NCBI RefSeq assembly: GCF_036687315.1
Contig: NZ_CP144683.1
Location: 124,001 to 188,000, forward strand
Length of the DNA: 64,000 bases
Source of the DNA: Sphingopyxis sp. TUF1
Lineage (GTDB): Bacteria; Pseudomonadota; Alphaproteobacteria; Sphingomonadales; Sphingomonadaceae
Direction: 5' to 3'
The number at the start of each line of letters is the position of its first letter. Position 1 is the first letter of the stretch. The position numbers and the translations under genes were made by a program. Under the pieces are notes generated by a model. It worked only from the letters and a program-made list of their open reading frames with translations. It was not told the origin of the DNA and searched no databases. Positions 62,760-64,000 of the stretch are shown here, in pieces.

Positions 62760-64000
62760 TCAGAACATCGGGCGGCCACAATTGTAAGCCGGCACGCGGC
62801 CCGTTCCAGATCCGATAAAACCCGCGTAACGTTCATAATCGCGGGCCACAAAATTCAGATATTCTTCGATGTTGGGATAACCGTCGCCATCGGCGTCATT
62901 GTTGGCGTCCCACACATTCGGATTGGTGTTGGTGAACTGGCTTTCCCAGCTGTCGGGCATTCCGTCATTGTCGCCGTCGGCTAACGCGCCGCCCGTCGCA
63001 ACAATATTGGCATAACCTCCGGCATCAGACACGACCGAGGGAAAGCCGTTTTCGAACAGATAGGGCGCGCTGTCGCAGGAACGTATATCGTCGATATACA
63101 TCTGATCGACATTGTCGCGGCACAGCCCGTCGCGGCACAGATCGGCCCCCGCAAACGCCAGTGCGTCGCGCATCGCCTGCTCCGGACCGGTGATGTGCCA
63201 AGCTTCATACTGCCGCGACGTAATGCCGACCACCATCGCATAGACAAGCGACTGGATGACGCCAAAACCCGTCACCGAACAATCGGCGACGCCCAGCGCG
63301 TTTACGCCGCAGGTATTGGTCTCGTCGGCTGCCGTGGGAAAGCCCGCTGCGGCTCGTTGCGGATCGCTGACCGTCTGGCCAAAGAAACCCTGCACGCGCG
63401 TGCGCTGGGTCACATTGTCCAACATGAAGATATTATAGCCATAGGGGTCGACCGTATCGCGCGAGAAAAAGGCCGCGAAAAAATTGTTCGTCGGTTTGTC
63501 GTTGGGTCCGCGGAAAGCCACGTTCGCGATATAGTTTACATAGGCACTGCCGTTCTGGTTCGAAATCACCCCCGTCTCGTCGGTGAAGTGATAGACGACA
63601 TTGTTGAACAAGTCCGCCTGACCATATGTGCCGGCAACCCGCGGCTTGATCCCCAGCCCCAGGTTGATGCCGCGAAACTGACCGTGCTGCGAAATATTAT
63701 GCGCGATCGTTATGTTGTTGCCGGGGTTAATGAAAAAGGTCTTGCAATGGAGCGACGAGGTATGGCCCGCGCCGATGCACATATTGGGACCGATAATCGA
63801 CCACTGGATCGTACAGTCGCGGCAATTCGGGTTCAGGCTCTCGTCGGTTCCGAACATCGCCGACACATGATCGACGATCTGGTGGCTCGTGTCGTTCAGC
63901 CGGATCGAATCGCCGTTGTTCGACGTCCGGGTGGGATGTTCGCCAAGCCTCGCCCGCACATAGCGCAGGATCATGTGATCGCCGCCGCCTCTGGTATCGA
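62760..64000 (-). CDS. Pectate lyase-like secreted beta-helix protein (N-terminus beyond the window)
   Basis: At least 412 codons are open to the right edge; the first in-frame ATG, at 63974, is inside the domain (GGGDHMILRYVR), so the true start is outside. The sequence resembles pectate lyase-type parallel beta-helices: MILRYVRARLGEH, NDTSHQIVDHVSAMFGTDESLN, IIGPNMCIGAGHTSSLHCKTFF. The C-terminus has two calcium-loop-like repeats, DGDNDGMPDSWE and DADGDGYPNIEEYLN. It would cut or bind acidic polysaccharides outside the cell, in line with the neighbouring epimerase. Confidence 0.82.
   Translation of the reverse strand, partial: DTRGGGDHMILRYVRARLGEHPTRTSNNGDSIRLNDTSHQIVDHVSAMFGTDESLNPNCRDCTIQWSIIGPNMCIGAGHTSSLHCKTFFINPGNNITIAHNISQHGQFRGINLGLGIKPRVAGTYGQADLFNNVVYHFTDETGVISNQNGSAYVNYIANVAFRGPNDKPTNNFFAAFFSRDTVDPYGYNIFMLDNVTQRTRVQGFFGQTVSDPQRAAAGFPTAADETNTCGVNALGVADCSVTGFGVIQSLVYAMVVGITSRQYEAWHITGPEQAMRDALAFAGADLCRDGLCRDNVDQMYIDDIRSCDSAPYLFENGFPSVVSDAGGYANIVATGGALADGDNDGMPDSWESQFTNTNPNVWDANNDADGDGYPNIEEYLNFVARDYERYAGFIGSGTGRVPAYNCGRPMF

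Noticed and set aside
62593..62787. A 64-codon open frame after the epimerase
   Set aside because: It overlaps the end of the lyase-like gene on the other strand, has no ribosome site and no coding-like composition.

Overview
The window comes from a GC-rich alphaproteobacterial chromosome. It most likely belongs to the order Sphingomonadales, and a Sphingopyxis-like organism fits best. This placement is an inference from the gene content (two TonB-dependent receptors, a leucine-degradation cluster, KorAB, a fused CysNC, a LigD/Ku pair), from codon and base composition, and from intergenic palindromes of a type I associate with sphingomonads. No insertion sequence, phage, CRISPR array or rRNA is visible. 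One RNA gene is present, a tRNA-Lys.

Left part (1-30 kb). A DMT exporter and a glutathione S-transferase overlap by 4 bases. A minus-strand sulfate-activation operon follows (cysD-cysNC-cysQ). A LysR regulator then diverges from a leucine/isovalerate cluster: isovaleryl-CoA dehydrogenase, two small membrane proteins and both methylcrotonyl-CoA carboxylase subunits, all overlapping end to start. After it come a MaoC-type hydratase and a CitE-type lyase lying among three large palindromic repeats. Next are a phospholipase D protein, a 600-aa acyl-CoA dehydrogenase and a MerR regulator with a near-perfect palindromic operator. Housekeeping genes follow: hisI, purF, an SDR, cyclopropane fatty acid synthase, korA/korB, an esterase, rppH, a uracil-DNA glycosylase and folK.

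Middle (30-39 kb). tRNA-Lys is followed by the non-homologous end-joining pair ku and ligD on the minus strand. Divergent from ku is a four-gene operon: a BlaI-type repressor with two tandem operators, a BlaR1-like M56 metallopeptidase, a small exported protein, and a TonB-dependent receptor. The peptidase has no penicillin-binding sensor domain. Its presumed periplasmic tail instead carries about four copies of a ~30-residue repeat, and the next gene carries the same repeat. This is the best candidate here for an undescribed signalling system.

Right part (39-64 kb). Nine minus-strand genes read in one direction from an amidase at 51.7 kb to trxB at 39 kb: amidase, TonB receptor, GMC alcohol dehydrogenase, aldehyde dehydrogenase, a small Cys-rich protein of unknown family, hydantoinase A and B, a peroxiredoxin-like protein and thioredoxin reductase. 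Several of these genes overlap by 4 bases. The set looks like an uptake and oxidation pathway for an unknown alcohol or amide substrate. Flanking it are a haloalkane dehalogenase-like enzyme, acetoacetyl-CoA synthetase, a GntR regulator, a fumarylacetoacetase-family enzyme, a LysR regulator and an MFS transporter. The window ends with a methyltransferase, a saccharopine dehydrogenase-like protein, a nucleotide-sugar epimerase and a pectate-lyase-like protein cut by the right edge.
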